Origin: Membranipora membranacea
Taxonomy: Eukaryota > Bryozoa > Gymnolaemata > Cheilostomatida > Membraniporidae
DNA length: 64,000 nt
NCBI GenBank assembly: GCA_914767715.1
Contig: OU612071.1
Span: 2,854,001-2,918,000 of the forward strand
Reading direction: 5' to 3'
The notes under the pieces: model-generated
What the model was told of the DNA's origin: nothing
Seen by the model: the letters and a program-made list of their open reading frames with translations, nothing else
Database searches by the model: none
Shown: positions 11,288 through 23,761 of the stretch, in pieces
Layout: each line of letters opens with the position of its first letter
Position numbering within the stretch: the stretch's first letter is position 1
Translations under genes and position numbers: made by a program

Positions 11288-11538
11288 AAGAGACCAATTA
11301 ATACAAAGATCACAAGACTACAGCCTCACATCACTGCACAGCACTGTCTCAAACCTCTTAAAACACAGTAAGTATCTGGTTGTAAATTTACTGATCAGGA
11401 ATTGTATGAGGTAATGCCGCGTTGGAAGTAAATTTTTGTATTTGTTTTATGTATTATCTCATTGAGGAAGTTTCTGTGAATTAACCTGGTATAATGGAAT
11501 GCATATTCTTTATCTGATGTAGATAGAAGAAACTGGAA

Positions 11539-12204
11539 ATGAAGGTCTTTGCACTTCTATCCCTGATCGTTGCTGCACTTGGTGAGTTTCACTTCATCTT
11601 GTTTTATATTTTTTCAGTGAGTACTGAGACCTGTTCTACATGTGGTACTCAGGTAGATATTGGATGACTGATGAATTAATGTTTCCACCGACTTTGGTGT
11701 TTTATAATCTTCAAAGACATAATTAAACCATATCTGATATAATCAGTTACATTGAGGTCTAAAATACGAATCACCCCATAGCATTTGATCAGATCACATT
11801 CACTCCATAAGCGTGGTTGATCTTGAAATGTAATATAATAGACGGTAAGGAATAAACTGTTTGATGATTGTGATGATAATTTATTTAGGTAGATATTGGA
11901 TGACTGATGCATTAATGTTTCCACCGACTGTGGTGTTTTATGATCTTCAAAGACATAATTAAACCATATCTGATATAATTAGTTACATTGAGGTGTAAAA
12001 TACGAAATGTAATATAATAGACGGTACAGAATAAACTGTTTGATGATTGTGATGATAATTTATTTATCATCGCAACTACAAAAGGGTAATGTTCATAAGT
12101 TTATAAATTTACACTGTGTCTTTATAGCTGTTGTACAGATCGAAGCTGGGATCGTCAGTAAGGTGATAAATTCAGTACTGTATGACGAAGTGACAGTCAC
12201 CTGA
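11539..12204 (+). CDS. Peptide gene copy 2 with chimeric terminal exon
   Basis: Exon 1 ends at 11,367. Exon 2 is 11,523-11,581, with signal peptide variant MKVFALLSLIVAAL. Exon 3 starts at 12,128 in the same phase. After AVVQIEAGIVSKVINSV the frame leaves the ancestral exon and reads LYDEVTVT and TGA (12,202-12,204). The bases after SV match sequence that in other units lies about 0.8 kb downstream of the gene (for example CTGTATGACCACGTGA near 31,717), so a deletion fused exon 3 to downstream DNA. The ancestral IEG ending and the 3'-UTR exon are lost. AATAAA at 12,254 could serve as a new poly(A) signal. The product would be a 39-residue precursor with an altered, non-Gly C-terminus, or the gene is dead. 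Confidence 0.6.
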
Positions 12205-14201
12205 CTAAAACCGTTACAACAAAATGCATTCTTCCGGATATAATGCAGTCTCTAATAAAATATTCATTGATTTATGGATTTGTTTCGAAGTGTTTTATTG
12301 TTTTGTATTATCAAGACAGGCATTAATAAAAGTTGTTATCTTCAAAATAACAACCAAATAAAAGAAAAAGACACTAGTTTATACAAATTGTTGCTCACAG
12401 AAAAATGAGTTCTTTAATAATCAAACTTTGCGCAAACTCCAAAAAGCTACTAGGGACTGAGCTCGATGTCAAATGAAAAATTGTGAGAATGTGTATTGGA
12501 AAATACAACTCCCTGATTGGAGAATGATCAGTTAACTATTCATTCATCTTTTTGTGCAAAAAACTCCAAATCTGACAAAAAATCTGCAAGTTCGTGTTTT
12601 TCTGTTTGGGAAGAATTACATTTCGACATGGTAACTCACAGAGATCTGGTTTTTCTTGGAGCATCAGTTTATCACATTATCCAAGTGAGCTTTTGAGGGC
12701 ATGTCTGAAATATTTTTTAAACATATTTACAATTGCGATTTACTTTTTCATTACGGTGTTTATTCCATCCATCAGTGCAGTGGCAATGTTGCACAAGGCA
12801 GCGCAAAGAGCCTATATATTTGTTGTTTCTATGCCATTGTGCGCAGTTTCAAACAAATTCTAATTGCCTTTTATCAAAGGAGTGGAGCAATTTACAAATG
12901 ACAATGGAGATGCTATACTGAACTTAAACAAAAGAATATTCCTGTTGGTTGATATAAGCTTTCAGTATAGATTGTGGTAACCCATCAGTCCCCCATCAAA
13001 TTCTTTCATAATGACTATAGACCGCAAAATAATTAATATTATTAATATTTCGAAACATGGTTTGGATTTGGCTTTTTCAGTGGATACTGTTCAATGATAG
13101 CATTTTCAAACTACACCCAAATGTTTGAGAATAATTTTACTTGAATGTCATCCCAATATTTTTATTATTGAAAAACACTAATGTAACTATGCTGGATGCG
13201 TATAGGATTATGATAACTGTGTGTCTGGAGGGTTCACCCTTAATAACACACATGATATTCTATGTGAAATATTCTGCTGCATTTTCACTGAGCTGGTTTC
13301 TGTATGTTCGACCTTGGTGTATTTATCACCATTAAGGAATTGCAGTCCTGAAATAACCATTGACAGCATTCATGTTACGGTTGAGCTTGTACATTTTCTT
13401 AAAACTCGTGCCCTGGGACTGCATCTATACTGCAACAAGTTATAATGTTGTTACTTTTGAGGATTAGGTCAGCCAAACAGGTGGGCTACCTCAAAAAACA
13501 ACAACTCTGAGATGGCCTCCAAACAAAATTGGAAGCAATTCTTCATGCAGTGCATTAAAACGATCCAAGTACAATTGAGACCTCTGCTGGATGAAGATAT
13601 CAGTTAGAGCAATTACAGACATTGTTTTCTCAGAGTAAATTTTCTAATCCCTCAAGAAAATCTTATTTATAAACAACCAGTGTATTGCAGTCTCTGTGTT
13701 TCATTACAGGGAAATAATTTGTTACTGTTGTGCCTTGTTAATCTTCTCCAAAGGATTTAAAGGCAATGTAATTTTAGAATATCTAAACCTGAGGATTACC
13801 TTTGTGTCTCAAGACTTGTCGCTTCTTATGATATTTATGTATTATAGCATTATTACATCAGATTAAAATTGAAGGATCAATTAAATCAGATGTCTAGTCG
13901 CAAGCAACATCCTGGACCACAGGATGCAAGATTTGTTGCCTTAGTGGCCAGGCCGCAATATCTGCTCCAGGTTGCTCTCTGTTTGCAGGCAGGTCGGAGC
14001 ACACCTGGGTTCCAACCAAAGCCCAGTGCTAGATAATTTGTAATTCCTGTTCAGTCCAAATATACTTTCCAACAACCATTCCAAGCCCGAAACCCCAGTT
14101 CTGATACAAAAAATTAAGCCCATATTGAGTGCCCCGTTTTTTATACCAATTTTATTGCATCCAAAATATTATATCATATTATCTAGAATCAATAGGCTCT
14201 A

Positions 14202-14223
14202 CCCAGCAAACACAAAATGTTAT
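14202..14223 (+). repeat. Left terminal inverted repeat of the large element
   Basis: CCCAGCAAACACAAAATGTT begins the element. A further AAAAT match and a shared CCTCGTGATAA block (left about 14,262) show weaker similarity to the opposite end. Confidence 0.75.
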
Positions 14224-14437
14224 GAAAATCTTCTGATAACATTATCATAACAGTAGTGGTCCTCGTGATAACGTCGTGCCACGACATCAAAATAGCAAAA
14301 TGTGTAGACACAATTTTATTGCCGTGATAATAGTTTCGAACGATGTTTTACAAAATGTTTTCATAACAGTTTCACGATAAAATTTTTTATCATTGAAACC
14401 CAGTATCGTGGTGATTCCCTGAGCGCATTTTGCCCGA

Positions 14438-14592
14438 TATTTGAAGAAACCATCTACATAATGTCTTTATAACAATCCAATCCTTCATCGTCGAACTCTA
14501 CTAAAAGCACGTTTTTGCCCGATATTTGGAGAAACCATTTATATAACGTCATCATGACAATCCAATTCGTCAATGCTGAACTCCATTAAAAT
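14438..14592. repeat. Left subterminal direct repeat, two copies of about 76 bp
   Basis: TTTTGCCCGATATTTG begins both copies (about 14,438 and 14,514), followed by GAGAAACCAT, ACAATCCAAT and a TCGAACTC/TGAACTCC block. Confidence 0.6.
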
Positions 14593-14887
14593 TTCCAAAT
14601 TTAAATGACTTGACGATTTGCACGGCACAGCAATGACAGTAAGACAACAGCCATTGCTTCAGCACTACAACTTTCAAAGCTCTGTTTACCTCACAAGTCT
14701 ATCAAATCCTCATATTCGTCATTTGATTAGCAAAGAGTGTAGTGATGTTCCAAGTTGTTTTATTCATTGCAAAATAATGTTCAATGATGATTATATACGT
14801 GTAATCAACAATTTTGTTTATCAAAAGTAAAAAATGAACATTAATGGTGGAGAAAAATAAAATTGGTTAGATATCTATTTTTTTACT

Positions 14888-17800
14888 TTATTGGCTATCT
14901 ATGCTGCAGTCATCGCTGTCCCCATTCAGAGTAAGCTCTGTGATTTTCTAAAAGAAGAGAATAACAACACATTCTTATTACAGTTGTTTTCCTACAATGC
15001 ATTTGGTTCAACTCCACCGATACAATGCTTCTTTCAAGACTCCTTTGTATTTTAAGGAGTTGTCCGCTCTTGTACAGAGGTCTGAGCTCAAAGCTCAAAA
15101 TAGTTATGTGATTCGTTGGATTGAATGGTAACAGAGTCAGATAGTAAACTCAAAGTAGGGCTCCTAAAATAAAAATTTATCATTCATTGAGCATCGGCTT
15201 AGCAATGACCTTTGTTATTTGCTCGCTACTTTTAGTTCTAACAAGCTGCATACATATTTGTAACTTGTTTAGAGAAACTAGGCTAAGACTTACTTGAAAG
15301 ACCTTACACAATCATAATTCTTTCGATTAAACTTGACTACCTGGAGCTTGAACTGCAATTAACCTAAAAGTGCCAGTCTGTGTGCAATTCATTGTACTGA
15401 GCCAGATAGTATGTCTTGACAAGCTTTGTCGGCGCCCCCTCCCCACCCAACAAAGGTTGTCATGACAGGCCATTTGCCACTCAACTTACATTGTTTTTCC
15501 AACACTAAAGTTGATGCCGTCCTTCTGATTAGGTGCGGCTCTACAGAGATCCCCCATCTTCTCTATCACCGCAGTGTCATTGTATCCCAGTGCCCTCACA
15601 GCTCCTTTGAAAGATAAACATATCAATTACTAGAAGGCAGCGCAGGCAGTGCAGGCAGTCAAACAAAACTGGGGTAAAACATAGTGAACATAAGAACTTA
15701 AACAAAGCCCAATATACAGATAAGGCACTTGAGGTTTGACCATTGAAATGTTTATTGGCAATGTTGTTCTCGTTTGGTCTGCAGTCCAGGTTTTATTTAC
15801 TACTTGATCAACTTCAATTGGGTTTTGAGTTTGAAAATTGCATGAGATTGAGCAGCGTTTCACAATCACGTTCGAGTTGTTATTTGTTAAAGAAATCATT
15901 TACCCTATAGGAGTTTAATTTCGCTATCTGGACCTGGAACTAAATTTCGGTAGTAGGCTTACTAGTGAAAATTTAAAAAAAATGTCCTAGCTGGGATTCA
16001 AACCCAGGGCATAATACTCCATATGATTGCAAGGCAGACACTTAGACCACTACACCACGCTAGCTTGCATGCTAGGGAAGGTGTATTCCTGTATAATTGT
16101 ACATTGTTTATGCAACTATGGTGAGTGAGTTTAATTTAAGATACACTAAATTTCGCAACCTAGGAATCAACCGAAATGCGAATCCTAAATGCCGCGAAAA
16201 CTAAACTCCTATAGAGTAGATTAAAATTAATATCAGTTGATCTCGAAAAGCTCAAACTCAAAGCATGATTGATGATAACGCCGTTGCCACTACACATCCC
16301 AATGGTGTAATGGCACCCTAGAATAAATGCATCACTGCTAGTACTCCATTTAATGTCCTGTCTAGATTTATCATAAAATTTTTGAAGTATAGTGAGAACC
16401 ACTACCCCTGCCTGCTCATAAATATCATGTGCTTCTACCCTTAATAACTCACAGAGTAAATAATGAATAACAATTGTCTATGTTGCCCATCACATGAGGG
16501 TTCATACTAAATGCCTTACACAAGTAGATGTCTTCCAAAACCTCATGGGCAGATAACTTCCGCTAATAATTCTGAAAGCACTCATTGAATCAACAAAGGT
16601 GTGTAAATTACGCTTAAGGCAGCATTTTTGTCATCAAAGCCTTTACTTACTTCCTATCGTCTTGAAGACTCTTGTGCCTGCAAGGCACTGTTTTGTCTTT
16701 GTGCCCTGCAGCGTGAAATGCTGCCAAACATGGTTTGAAGCCACTCTCCTCATTGTGGTGAAACCAGCCTCGGTGAGGCTCCTTCCTCCGATAGTCTCAC
16801 AGAATTTTTGCTGCAAGAATAAATTTCATGAAAACTGAAAAAAACACAACATTTTTATAATGGCATATCTGTATATGTGTCATGAAAGTTAAAAAGTCTG
16901 TTTTTTCCGTCCAGGCCCCCATGTAGCCGATCTGCCGATATGGTTGACATTCTGTAATTCGCCTTCTCTTTGCCGTTATGGTTAATAAGAGCAAACTAAT
17001 TCGAGCACAGTCATGATTCATATCAGATGTAGATCATGTGCTGCAGAAATGATTCTTCCCTTGACCCCTAAACTCCAGGCCAAATCTAGCCACCCTTTTA
17101 CATATCCACCTATTTTTGCAGCATGTTTGCTACCCAAAATTTTTGATATTGCAAATTAAAATACTGATTAACCACTGGTCTACTTACAAACTGCTGATAC
17201 TTGGTATCATCCTCTTTGAGTTGCTCGTTGAAAAGCATGAGCTCCTCTGGAGATTCCAGAGGGCTCTCAAACATGTCGAGTATGTTTTTCTCGACTGCAG
17301 AGCAACTGCCACTCTCTCCTCTCTCAAGGTGTCTGATTATCTTGCTGACCTTCATATCAAGGTTTGTCAGCAACCCTATAGAAGAAATATGAAAATCCAT
17401 TCAACCAATTATTCACAAAGTTATTTCCAGCGATACAACCAAAGGCAAAGTCTTTTGTTTCGCAAAGAATATATTGGGGTACTTTGTCCTGTATTTGAGG
17501 GAAGACTGTGGATGAATTACTTTCCCTGATTGTGTTGGTGTTGGCAGTAAGTGACAGCCTAATAATTGACAAACAGATAAAAAAATGTATGATTTAGATT
17601 GAAATGGTCGCTGCCATCCAGGGAGTATTAATCTATTTATCAACATTCAAATAACTCACTTTCAATTTTCTGATTTGAAGTTTCCCCCAACTCCACACAC
17701 GATTGTGAATATCCATCTACAATAAAAACTTGGAATTAAAATATCATAGTATTCCATTCAATGATAAAAGTTCCTTATCAAGGTTCAACAGTTCAATCAG

Positions 17801-20800
17801 GAGCTGTCCACCATTTTTCACAGAGGGGGACAACTCATAAGATATTTATGTATTTCGTTACTAATAGGGTTGTGTTGTTATAGTATACCATTGTTGAGCT
17901 GAAAAAGTGACCAATGCGCTTAAATCTAGTTACATAACAAAGGTAGCGAGGTGGTCCACAGTTTTGATAGGAACAGATGATAAATATCCGTCTAGCAAAC
18001 TTGACTGAGCTATTGTACACCGGAAATTACCGTATCGATTCGGATCAAGTTGGTCCCATTTATCATCAGCAACAAAATTGATTACTCTGCAGTGACCTCG
18101 GCCAATCTATTGGTTGGAATTTATTCAAATATTTGACCAAATTATGTGAATAGGATTTCAGATGATAAGTTTTCAAAAATCTTAAGCTTATCTGTATTCT
18201 TTTTGAAATTGTCCTGCTATAGGTTCAATCCAACTTCATCTTACTGCAATGAACATGTTTTAAAGAGTGCACTGATGTATTGAACCACCTATGCATGTTT
18301 CTGAGGCATTCCAATTAAGTGTTAGAAGCGGAAGCAGATCTCAGCTCCGGTCCAAAGTTGTCTGGCTATTATCTGTTCCAATATTATTCTCTCATTTGAG
18401 CAATACTGTTCAAGTCTCAGAAAAAGCTGGATACTGTATCTTTGTTGCAATGAGCCTGATTTTTGTACAGAGACTAAAAGGAGAAAGGGATACTTACGCG
18501 TACTAGCCGATGGTTCTGGACTCATAATTCTGGGCTTTTTTCTTTCGGAGTTGAAATGAGATCTTCATCTAAAAACAAAGAATTTTTTTGCTAGCAATCG
18601 ATAAATTGTTAGGTACTTATTCTGAAGTCGTATTTTCACTCTCTCTACACTTAACAACAAAACAAAGTGGCTGCTTTTAATGTAACTATGGGTTATCAAT
18701 GAACCGAAATGGATCCATGATATTCATCTTTGGCAGAAACCATCTAAATATTGAACCCATGGTGGACGTTAACTGTCAACGGATGTTAGTTGATATTGAA
18801 GATACCAAGAGAGAAATAGATGTTTAGCACTTCTGGTGTATTTCAATTATTGTTCACAGATGGTCGGAGTTGTCAACCCCTTTCCCGTGACATCGCAACT
18901 CCAAGGCAATGTCAAAAATGGACTTGGCTGATAATAATGATCCCTTCCTGCGACTACAACAACGCCGATTGGGCTAGTTTATTGTGTTGCAAAAATCAGA
19001 GATATCGAATCATTGAACATATATATTGGGAAGAGGCTGCCTCGAGTAACATTATGGGTTATTAAATCAATTCTGAGTCAAGTGCATCTGGTGGGGCCCG
19101 CTATAATGATTCTTCAATAATCGGTCTTTAAGTTGGTAATGCATTTTATCTCATGAATCAATCTTGAGTTATAACTCACCATGAGAGGTCTTTAGATCAA
19201 ATGACGGTAGTGGTATAGCCATACTACTGCCATCATGTGTACTATTGTCATCATTTGTACCATTCCTCTCTTCTCCATCACCATCATCTTTAAAAAATTA
19301 CAACTGAATTCTCAGTCAAATGATTGCACCGGGCACAAAATTGTTTATTATATGGACCACAACAAACCACAGATCATATTTAACGTATTGCCGTATCGCC
19401 GGCAAGGGGTTTGAGTGCAACAAATCGATAATGGTGCTCAATATGGGATACATTTTAATATATATCACAGTATAAAGGAAACGCTGACTAGCAGCAAGAC
19501 CTAGACCAGCCATAACGTGTATAGTAATGATCAACTCACACCAAATATCAAAACACCGATACCGGTACTGCAAATCGTGCATACACATCATGACAGTAAC
19601 CACTCCTTACTGCTATCAGTTCCCAACCAAAGATTTAGTGGTCCTTTTCGCTACATAACCAACCGACACAACCAACCGCAACTGCATGCCCTAAATTAAA
19701 TGTGAAAATAAAAGAATGTTGCATACACTTACTAGGGTCCTTCTGAATTCGCTGGGGAGATGACAGAGTTTGTTTCCTCAAGCTTTGTTCACCAGCTTCT
19801 GTATCTACATAAACACAGTATTTTCAAACCAAAACATCAATGTTAACCTGTTTGTGGTATGAAATCATTAGTTCAGTCTGCGCTTGTTTACCAGAAATAA
19901 ATTGCCTCGCCAATAGTTTATATTGACAACATCCAACAACCCAAATACTTGTAAGAATTCCTAGAATAAATATCCTTGACTCTTTTTACAAGGGAAATCT
20001 TAAGCAGCACCATTTTAAATGTAGCAGTACAGCGACCTGTGAAGCATCGAGATCAAACAGGACTAAATATATACATATACAGTGCTGTTCCCCGAGTTTT
20101 CAATGGTCGAAAGCGCAGACACTTGATTTGAATGTCAGGCCATGTGAATATTTCTTTGAATGATTGACAATTTTTTTAAAAATTACCCCATTCTGATTCC
20201 TGGTTGTTGAGGATAGAAAATTTTGATGTCTCAGCAACACAGAAGAAGCAGTTGAAGAATTTTGGATGAGATTTTACCTTAATCCTTAGTGTAAATATTG
20301 ATGCTTAGTGATAGTAATTAATTCAGACATAGGAAAGGACAGCCTTTAAACCGAACCATTACCTCCAACCTAACAGCAACCACATTGCTGGGGACATCAG
20401 TTATATTTATTTATATTTTTATGTAAATTTTAACTAACCAGTAGTGATATCATCCTTCTTTCTTGCTTGCGACTCATACACCTTGGCCTTTTCGTGTTCC
20501 TCTGGAAAGAAAATGCGTAACATTTTAGTGAGAGGGATGCTGGCATATGTTTGCAACACGATCTTGCTTAATACTGCAAACTTTTGTAGATTGAACTTAA
20601 GTTTGGCTCTATTGTGCATGCGGTGGTCATGTTATGTGTGCAGCGCTCAAATACATATGAATTGACTGAGGTTGCAACTCCGAGTTCTATCCTGTTACTG
20701 AGGAGATATGTATCAGCTGTGCTTTTTTTTTGAAAATCTCTCATTTTAGAAATTGGTTTTTGAGCTATAATCTCCGCTATAACCACCCTCGAAGATTAAA

Positions 20801-21501
20801 AGATTCCACAGCCGATAATACCAAGTGAATGGGATATCCCACAAGAATTTATCAGCGTAATATAGTACTTTTCTAGAGTGTGATGCAATCATGATAAATT
20901 ATTGAAACCAATGCCGTAGACAATGTTAGCTTTGTCTCATTACCTGTAAGCTGCAATATCTTCGCGTCATACAACGTCCAATTGCCAATATCTGGAAATG
21001 CATGCTCCTTCCTGAGGCTTTTTGCGTTTGTGGTGGGTGGTGGCCAATAGCATTTCTGGAAAAAATAATCAGAGCTGCTGTTACACTAGTCAATAAGAAA
21101 GGAATCCAAGATAACATTTGGAATATCCACAGATCAGTAAGGCATATGCACTTGCGAGGCTTTGTCTTGTCAATCCATGTTGGCGCTGCTAAACACCAAT
21201 GTATACCAAAAATCAGTATTTGGGGCATTTCAACCATATGGCACTCTTTTCAAATGAACCAACTTGATAAATCTTAAAAAATAGATTTGAAATCATTAAA
21301 ATAAAACTGCATATTTGAATATTGGAAATTTAAAAAAAAAGTGTTTCACTAAGAAAATTTATGACTCACCACAACTGAGTGTTTTAGCTTGTCCTTTTCC
21401 TTTAATAAAGTTGACTTTTTGATCCAATTACTGCTAACAATGCTTACTTCCTCTCTTCCAAGGGAGCTGACGATGTAATACAATGGTGCTTTTGGAGCCA
21501 T
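14888..21501 (-). CDS. DUF4806-domain protein gene, 12 exons, about 416 aa, one apparent frameshift
   Basis: Minus-strand exons: 21501-21370, 21055-20944, 20501-20439, 19804-19733, 19287-19180, 18568-18498, 17716-17660, 17375-17188, 16810-16651, 15604-15490, 15093-14982, 14947-14888. All junctions agree in phase except that exon 6 needs one more A in its A6 run. Exon 1 starts at ATG with LYYIVSSLGREEVSIVSSNW and exon 2 gives KCYWPPP, the usual N-terminal module of DUF4806 proteins. Exons 3-7 encode a polar linker. Exons 8-9 encode the DUF4806 domain (about residues 236-340): FESPLESPEELMLFNEQL, ETIGGRSL, RRVASNHVWQHFTLQGTKTK. Exon 10 continues plausibly with AVRALGYNDTAVIEKM. The last exon ends DDCSIDSQ, and an AATAAA signal (14,892-14,887) overlaps the stop. 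DUF4806 has no known function. The gene lies wholly inside the inverted-repeat element. Confidence 0.75.
15984..16066 (-). repeat. tRNA-like sequence, probably a tRNA-derived SINE or tRNA relic
   Basis: On the minus strand there is an A-box-like TGGTGTAGTGGTCTAAGTG and a B-box GGTTTGAATCC flanked by a perfect 5-bp T-arm stem (CTGGG/CCCAG). The acceptor ends are only partly complementary (CTAG/CTAG) and the spacing between the boxes is long. It sits in the intron before exon 10 of the DUF4806 gene. A functional tRNA is unlikely. Confidence 0.5.
16543..16571 (-). CDS. Possible alternative last coding exon of the DUF4806 gene
   Basis: After exon 9 (donor GTAAGT at 16,650, phase 1), the acceptor GCTTTCAG at 16,572 opens an in-phase segment KLLAEVICP and stop. 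It would give a shorter isoform of about 330 residues that ends right after the DUF4806 domain. No AATAAA was seen downstream, and the exon at 15,604 gives a better continuation of the family, so this is the weaker of the two 3' ends. Confidence 0.35.
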
Positions 21502-23380
21502 TTTGCTGTACTAGTTTGAGCTACTGATGTTGTTTTCAGATTAGATTTCAATTGAATGAGGTATCCTATGATGGCACAAGTGGTTGATGCCAGCAGGGAG
21601 AATGCCAGCTACAATTATTCGGCTGGCTGTGCTTTACAAGTCTCAAGGGTGCTTATCAATAGTGGTCAATTATAAAATGTTTTGACCACATATTGTAACA
21701 ACACAATTCTTGAAATAAGCTCTATTTCACACAACCCTGTAAATATTTCATGTGGGTGTATGAAACTGTTGTCTGTGTTCATCATGAATAGAAAGTCGGC
21801 ACATGAAGATGTTGTCTCTTTGTGTACCTTAGTACAACAAGAAGCCCAAACGAGTTTTGGTGGCTCCAACCATGTGTGCATAGGAATGATATGGGGTAGA
21901 ATTGCTATAACTGCATGAGATTATCAATAGGCTAATTGTGTCAGACACAGATCATAAATATTTAATTGATTAAAATATATATTTAGCACAAAATTTAAAT
22001 AAGATAGGGAGACTGGGTAAATTAGACAGAAAGATGACTCGTATACTCATTTCCCTGCAAACGTTTAAAAGTCGAATATAAAACTTTCCGAAATAACCAG
22101 GTAACAAGTGTCAAATTAATGGCCAAATTATTCACTCAAAAGATCAAAGCTTGTTTGGAGATGTACTATTTAATTAGTATTATGCTATTGCTTGGAAATC
22201 ATGCTTTGACATGCTTGGACATGCAAGTAGTTAGGTACTGCCTATAATCTGGCAAACATCGAAAAAGCGGAACCAAATCACAGAAAAAGACTGTGTGTTG
22301 ATTACCTGACACCATGACACCAAGTGCCCGCGATTGGGTAAAACATCTGAACAATCGGAAAATACTGTAAAATTTTAGCAAGATGTTTTATGCTAGGGTT
22401 AGATGCATGATGTCACAGGATGCCAGAGGATTGACACTGAGCTAGGTCAATGTGATCCATATGTGCTATTTATAAATTTTGCTATTTATAGATAACATCA
22501 TAGGTCCTGATATCATAAGGTATTTGTTGTGGTCTACACAATGATCATTTGTGTAGTGCCTCTGTATTATGCAGTTAGCATAATTGCAGTTAGCAGTTGC
22601 AGTAAGCATAATTAATCATCAGTGCACTGCAGTGCTAATTCATGTCATAAGGTCTATACTAGTATCAAGTCTCAACCTTTTCCTGTTTCTTTACAAACAA
22701 AGAAATAGTTTTCTTTGGCACTCCACAGATTATTAAAATTATTAAAAATTTTAGTTGACACCCTAGCCTCATTTAATCGTCCTGGGTCAATATAAAATGC
22801 ATGGATGAAGATTTGTCGAGCTTAAATTAGACTAGGAACTGGTAACAGTTAAAAATAAATTATTGAGCAGTAGAATGTGGCGAAAACTAGGAGAACCCCC
22901 CCCCCCCTGTACGTACAGATTTATGTGGCCTAAAAACCTTGTTCATAGACCCCTGGTCAATTTTGGGCTTACTGCTTATTTTGCAGTCACTATTATCTGT
23001 CCTTTTATTGAACTGTTGAAATTGTTTACATCATAATAATTTTGAAACGTGTGGCTGCTGAATCAATCAGTTTCTGGTTTTAGGGAATGTTGGATGAGCC
23101 AATTACTTAGCCTATGGAAATTGAATAATGCGAGATATTATCATGCATAGTCTGTAAGCTAGTTAATCTTGCACCTAAGTGTATGACTCTGACTTATTCA
23201 ATAGAAAGTGCATTCTACAACTATTCTGTCTAAACAGACAGAGGAATTGTACACTATTTCCACAGTCCCTGAGTTCATAAAAAGGACAACATAGTCGAAG
23301 ATTAACCTCCCGCAGTGACAGTTGCCAGATCATGTCAAATGCAAACTTAGAAAAAATTATTACTACAGTCAACAGCATTA
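21502..23380. other. Inside the large element, no gene recognised
   Basis: This stretch is upstream of the DUF4806 start codon and should contain its promoter. Short open frames occur on both strands at 21.67-21.92 kb but lack splice or family support. A run of 12 C lies at 22,896-22,907. Confidence 0.4.
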
Positions 23381-23438
23381 TGATCACATCACAGAGTAAG
23401 GATATATATATATATATATCCTTACTCTGTGATCACAT
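23381..23438. repeat. 46-bp perfect palindrome flanked by 9-bp direct repeats
   Basis: The palindrome 23,388-23,433 has arms starting ATCACAGAGTAAGGATATAT and an alternating AT centre. TGATCACAT occurs directly on both sides (23,381-23,389 and 23,430-23,438), as expected of a target duplication around a minute inserted hairpin. Confidence 0.6.
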
Positions 23439-23761
23439 GCAGGTAGCATACCTGACAAGTCTCCCTTTTTGGTAGGGAGGCTCCCAGTTTTTAGGGGTAA
23501 TTCCCATCCCCTCCCTATCTCCCTTTCTCCTCCCTTTTTCAGCTTCCTTTACTCAGAAAGTTTTTGAAGCTACCCTTTGCAAGAGTTACTGTGTTCTCCT
23601 ACCATCACAGTACACATACCTATGTATTTGCTTATTAACATTACGTATTGTAAGTGGCTATTCAATATTCGAGCCTTACCTACTAGTGTTGTTAAAGCTG
23701 CTCCTCCCAAGTTGGTTAAATCAAGACAATTTCATCCACATATTGAGGTAAAATTATGCAA

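Larger units (their letters stand above)
10944..14201 (+). repeat. Array unit 2, left part (up to the large insertion)
   Basis: Second copy of the unit, interrupted at 14,201 by the 13.9-kb element and resumed at 28,075. Without the insertion the unit is about 5.0 kb. Intron 2 of its peptide gene has an internal partial duplication (the GTAGATATTGGATGACTGAT block appears at about 11,652 and 11,887). A deletion of about 0.85 kb removes the end of exon 3 and the 3'-UTR exon. Confidence 0.85.

Noticed and set aside
15984-16066. Functional tRNA gene
   Set aside because: The A- and B-boxes and the T-arm are good, but the acceptor stem does not close over seven pairs and the middle is too long and unpaired.
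17116-17529. 137-codon plus-strand frame
   Set aside because: It is antisense to DUF4806 exon 8, whose minus-strand reading has splice sites and family motifs.
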